From positions 1 to 64,000 of the forward strand of contig MFBL01000015.1 in the NCBI GenBank assembly GCA_001774945.1: a stretch of 64,000 bases of DNA, read 5' to 3'. Made by a program: the position numbers and the translations under genes. The notes below the pieces were generated by a model that was not told the origin of the DNA, did not search any database, and worked only from the letters and a program-made list of their open reading frames with translations. Position 1 is the stretch's first letter. Each line of letters opens with the position of its first letter. The stretch is from Candidatus Curtissbacteria bacterium RIFCSPHIGHO2_12_FULL_41_17. GTDB taxonomy: Bacteria; Patescibacteriota; Microgenomatia; Curtissbacterales; GWA2-41-24. This document shows, in pieces, positions 61,239 to 64,000 of the stretch.

Positions 61239-62699
61239 ATGGCTAATTTTGACAAATCACCTAAAAAAGTTGTTGTGTCCGTGGGCGGGCAGGCTCATAC
61301 AGATGATGTTAGATCAACAGCCAGAGAAATCATTCAGGATGCCAGAGATGAAGCTTTTAGGATTAAAAAGTCTGCAGAGGAAGAAACAAGAAAAATTCGC
61401 CAAGAGTCTCTTGATATTGAGAAAAGAATCGTCCAAAAAGCAGAACTTTTAGAATCAAGACTTTCGCAGGTAGAAAAGTCTGAAAAAGATACAGGATCTT
61501 TAAGAGAAGCGCTCACAAGACAAGAACAAGAACTTTCTAAGATCAGATCAGAGTTAATCAGTAAACTTGAAAAAATCACCTCCCTAACGGCCGAAGAAGC
61601 CAAAAAAATCATTCTGGAAAACCTCGAGGAACAGCTTAAAAATGAGATTGCTAAAAAAATTAAGGAAGCGGAAGAAAAAGTTAGGGTACAGAAAGATATT
61701 AAATCACGGGAAATATTAGTTAACGCCATGGCAGCCGGTGCTACTGACTGGGTCGCCGAATATACAGTTTCTACAATCAAATTAGAGTCAGATGAAATTA
61801 AAGGCAGAATTATTGGTAAGGAAGGAAGAAACATTCGTGCCTTTGAACTGGCAACCGGGGTTGACGTTGAACTGGACAGTGACACGCCTAATGAAGTAAG
61901 GCTTTCATCCTTTGATTCTGTAAGGCGTGAGATTGCCAGAATTGCTTTGGAGGATTTAGTTAAAGATGCCAGAATTCAGCCGACCAGAATCGAACAGTTG
62001 GTAGAAAAAGCAAAGAACCAGGTTGCTTTGGACATGTCCGAAACCGGCAGACGTGCGGCTTATTCCTTGGGATTATACAACCTGCCGCAGGAGGCGATGG
62101 ATGCCTTAGGAAGGTTAAAGTTTAGGTATTCTTATGGACAAAACCAGCTGATTGCTGCCATCGAAACAGGAAAAATTGCCAAGAAAATAGCTCAAGAGAT
62201 TGGAGCCAACGACGTAGTTTGTGCTACCGGAGGCCTTTTTCATGATATTGGTAAAACCCAAATTGAAAAAGAAGGGACTCACGTACAACTTGGTGTAGAA
62301 CTGGCTAAAAAATGGAATTTCCCCAAAGAAGTCGTAAACTGTATTGCCCAGCACCATGAGGATGAACCATTCACCTCGCAAGAATCAGTAATAGTTCACG
62401 TCGCAGATGCTGTTTCAGGTGCAAGACCAGGTGCAAGACATGAACCGGTTGAAGATTACGTTAAAAGATTAACAGACATTGAGAAAATTGCTAATAGTTT
62501 TAGCGGTGTTGATAAGGCATTTGCTATTCAAGCGGGACGGGAAATTCGGGTCATAGTTAACCCAAGTGCGGTAGATGATGCCGGTATAGTTAAACTCTCA
62601 CACGATATCAGCTCGCGCCTGGAAAAGGAGCTGACCTACCCCGGCCAGATTACCGTAACGGTTATTAGAGAAACTAGGGCAGTTGATATTGCCAAATAA
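61239..62699 (+). CDS. rny: Ribonuclease Y without the membrane anchor
   Basis: RNase Y starts mRNA decay in many bacteria. The 486-residue protein has a coiled-coil N-terminus (about residues 20-150, Glu/Lys/Arg-rich), a KH domain (IKGRIIGKEGRNIRAFE), and the HD domain with LKFRYSYGQN, GLFHDIGK and AQHHEDE carrying the metal ligands. The C-terminal YPGQITVTVIRETRAVDIAK is standard. The usual N-terminal membrane helix is missing: the first 50 residues (ANFDKSPKKVVVSVGGQAHTDD) are polar. No upstream in-frame ORF supplies one. It is therefore predicted to be soluble. Confidence 0.93.
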   Translation: MANFDKSPKKVVVSVGGQAHTDDVRSTAREIIQDARDEAFRIKKSAEEETRKIRQESLDIEKRIVQKAELLESRLSQVEKSEKDTGSLREALTRQEQELSKIRSELISKLEKITSLTAEEAKKIILENLEEQLKNEIAKKIKEAEEKVRVQKDIKSREILVNAMAAGATDWVAEYTVSTIKLESDEIKGRIIGKEGRNIRAFELATGVDVELDSDTPNEVRLSSFDSVRREIARIALEDLVKDARIQPTRIEQLVEKAKNQVALDMSETGRRAAYSLGLYNLPQEAMDALGRLKFRYSYGQNQLIAAIETGKIAKKIAQEIGANDVVCATGGLFHDIGKTQIEKEGTHVQLGVELAKKWNFPKEVVNCIAQHHEDEPFTSQESVIVHVADAVSGARPGARHEPVEDYVKRLTDIEKIANSFSGVDKAFAIQAGREIRVIVNPSAVDDAGIVKLSHDISSRLEKELTYPGQITVTVIRETRAVDIAK

Positions 62700-62774
62700 A
62701 GTTTGGGTTCCACACCCAACTTCATCCTGAGCAAACAAAGTGAGTCGAAGGATTTCGCATAGATTAATTCGCAT

Positions 62775-62803
62775 TTGACCAATTGAGTTGTATTGGATAT
62801 AAT
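62775..62803 (+). promoter_or_regulatory. Promoter for the HU gene
   Basis: TTGACC (62775-62780), 17 bp, TATAAT (62798-62803). The start codon at 62832 gives a leader of about 20 nt. Between rny and this promoter lie a TTGGG/CCCAA hairpin and the palindrome with arms ATCCTGAG/CGAAGGAT. Confidence 0.75.
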
Positions 62804-62831
62804 CCATTTCGTCGGAATACTTTAGAAATCA

Positions 62832-63104
62832 ATGACCAAAAACGAACTAGTTGAAAGGGTAGCCAAAAAAGTCGGGCTTACCAAAAAGGCAGCATTTGAA
62901 ACTGTCAATGCAGTTTTTGGAAATATTCGCGATGCATTGGCCAAAGGTGATAAGGTAGTAGTTTCAGGTTTCGGGACATTTAAAATTAGACAAAGAGCAA
63001 CCCGTACCGGCAGAAATCCTCAAACAGGTTCCTCAATTAAAATAGCCGGGCATAAACTTCCCGGTTTCACCGCAGGCAAAGCCCTCAAAAGATTTATTAA
63101 ATAA
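62832..63104 (+). CDS. hup: HU-family DNA-binding protein
   Basis: 90 residues, the family length. MTKNELVERVAKKVGLTKKAAFETVNAVFG is the helical dimer region, VVVSGFGTFKIRQRATRTGRNPQTG leads into the DNA-gripping arm, and LKRFIK is the normal end. HU bends and compacts DNA. It is a single-gene unit with a strong promoter. Confidence 0.95.
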   Translation: MTKNELVERVAKKVGLTKKAAFETVNAVFGNIRDALAKGDKVVVSGFGTFKIRQRATRTGRNPQTGSSIKIAGHKLPGFTAGKALKRFIK

Positions 63105-63120
63105 TGGAGAAAAGTGACAA

Positions 63121-63420
63121 TTAGCGGCTTTTCTTCCTAACTCGCCCCGCAAGAATCCTAAGTCCGGTTGCCGAATAGGCAACATCTAAATTTTCGGCAG
63201 ACACTTCTTGATTTTCAGAACTATTGCTCACAGCACTCTGGGAAATATTGTCACTGACCAGTATTGGGCCTAAGATGTCCTCATCAGAAACGTCAACAAC
63301 CGTTCCAGTTGCCTCGGTTGCTCGACGCAGAGAGTCGAGAGTCGATGCGATATACTCGTCAGAGCTGGTGGTAACTTCCGATTTTCCCGGAAGTATTTCT
63401 TTCTCTTTCTGCTCAGGCAT
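63121..63420 (-). CDS. Hypothetical acidic protein
   Basis: 99 residues on the minus strand, converging on hup with 16 bp between stops. It starts MPEQKEKEILPGKSEV, is acidic and Ser-rich in the middle (DVSDEDILGPILVSDN) and basic at the end (GRVRKKSR). No membrane helix, cysteine or known motif is present. AAAGGG upstream could serve as a ribosome site. Function unknown. Confidence 0.45.
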   Translation of the reverse strand: MPEQKEKEILPGKSEVTTSSDEYIASTLDSLRRATEATGTVVDVSDEDILGPILVSDNISQSAVSNSSENQEVSAENLDVAYSATGLRILAGRVRKKSR

Positions 63421-63472
63421 AAAAAAGGCCCTTTCAGGTGTCTAGAATATACTTCTTTTATGGGTAAAAGTC

Positions 63473-63491
63473 AACCGAGTCTGACTCGGTT
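63473..63491. repeat. Palindrome with GTCTGAC centre
   Basis: Arms AACCGAGTC (63473-63481) and GACTCGGTT (63483-63491) around one T. It lies between two minus-strand genes, just after the stop-side of the gene at 63517-63924, with the same centre type as the palindromes at 1349, 12084, 15814 and 40526. Confidence 0.8.
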
Positions 63492-63516
63492 AAGGAAAGT
63501 TACAATCGGGGTCAAT

Positions 63517-63924
63517 TTAATCTATTTCAAGTCTTATTCTTACAATTTGGCCAATAGATTGCAAAATCGTCGCAAACCTATTAAAAGGCGTATCAAATTT
63601 TCCAAGGTCCAAATCACCATCTACATATTTTGGATATCTTAAAGAAGCGACTATTGCTTGTTTTGATATTGACTCAACTACATGCTGGTCAGCAACACTT
63701 TTAGCTTCCCGCAAGCATTCCAAAGCCGCTGTCATGTGAGGAAAACTTTGCTTCAGTCTGGCAAGGCCGGCAAGAACAATAGCTTCTTCGACTGCCAATT
63801 CCAAACTTGCTTCAATTTTATCTGGATCTGTTCGCCAGTTTTTCGGCTGTTGAATCTGATCAAGCTGATTAATTATCAGACGATGAGCGCACTCTAGCCT
63901 CCCTACCTGTGCCTCTTTACTCAT
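63517..63924 (-). CDS. Hypothetical helical protein
   Basis: 135 residues on the minus strand, predicted soluble and mainly helical (ASLELAVEEAIVLAGLARLKQ, TAALECLREAKSVADQHV). It contains one cysteine near each of two helices and no known catalytic motif. It starts MSKEAQVGRLECAHR with no clear ribosome site. The pattern of paired helices could be a four-helix or TPR-like fold, but no family is recognised. The 76 bp after its start to the window end hold no gene. Confidence 0.5.
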   Translation of the reverse strand: MSKEAQVGRLECAHRLIINQLDQIQQPKNWRTDPDKIEASLELAVEEAIVLAGLARLKQSFPHMTAALECLREAKSVADQHVVESISKQAIVASLRYPKYVDGDLDLGKFDTPFNRFATILQSIGQIVRIRLEID

Positions 63925-64000
63925 AGACCGATAGTTTATATAAATACTAAAAATAAATCAAATCAGTACACTTCCAATTTAGTCGTGATAAGATATTTTT

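Overview
The window looks like a chromosome segment of a Candidate Phyla Radiation (Patescibacteria) bacterium, most likely from Microgenomates. The evidence is as follows. Proteins are short and domain-reduced: AlaS without its C-terminal domain, IF-2 without its long N-terminal region, adenylate kinase without an obvious LID, a Lon-type ATPase without a protease domain. The ribosomal operon has no rpmD (L30). Genes overlap or abut, GTG and TTG starts are frequent, and -10 boxes often sit so close to start codons that mRNAs would be leaderless. PAGRQ-type palindromes also occur inside a coding sequence. No sequence search was run, so the phylum call rests on recognition.

Layout. 1-3235: a GNAT fragment, a flavin-binding protein and two minus-strand membrane proteins. 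3300-12041: a nusA-infB-(degenerate DHH protein)-rpsO-pnp-(membrane protein)-Lon-like ATPase block. 12300-22973: a cell division and envelope block with ftsK, a RodZ-like protein, YtxH-like protein, alaS, a Pro-rich membrane protein, a large membrane-anchored protein with a baseplate-J-like region, sortase, ruvX, a zinc ribbon protein and mltG. 22974-26660: an accessory stretch with a TPR-like protein, two unknown proteins, an EEP-fold hydrolase and a BrnT/BrnA-like toxin-antitoxin pair. 26664-28147: an EamA permease carrying a perfect internal duplication, and a stand-alone riboflavin kinase. 28315-36434: rpoB-rpoC-rpsL-rpsG. 36651-38134: a minus-strand patatin-like lipase and a small GreA-N-terminus-like coiled coil. 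38362-42033: fusA and tuf. 42465-58689: a nearly complete S10-spc-alpha superoperon (rpsJ to rpsI) with secY, adk, map, infA, rpmJ and rpoA. 58690-64000: tRNA-Pro, recA, recX, rny, hup and two unknown minus-strand genes. The window is thus mainly the transcription-translation core of a reduced genome.

The most unusual material is in the intergenic DNA. (1) The 3' coding ends of rpsO, rpsG, fusA and rpsI are each followed by one or more extra copies of their last codons, ending in a stop. These copies differ mostly at synonymous positions and are separated from the gene by hairpins. (2) A three-hairpin element of about 145 bp occurs three times, next to gene starts. (3) A leader of about 90 nt occurs twice, before tuf and before a membrane protein. 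Its flanks are conserved while its hairpin changes on both arms. (4) Seven-base tandem repeats precede nusA, rpsG and rpsC. (5) Several short palindrome families are scattered through the gaps, some containing stop codons and two lying inside coding sequence. No transposase, integrase, CRISPR array or phage gene was seen.
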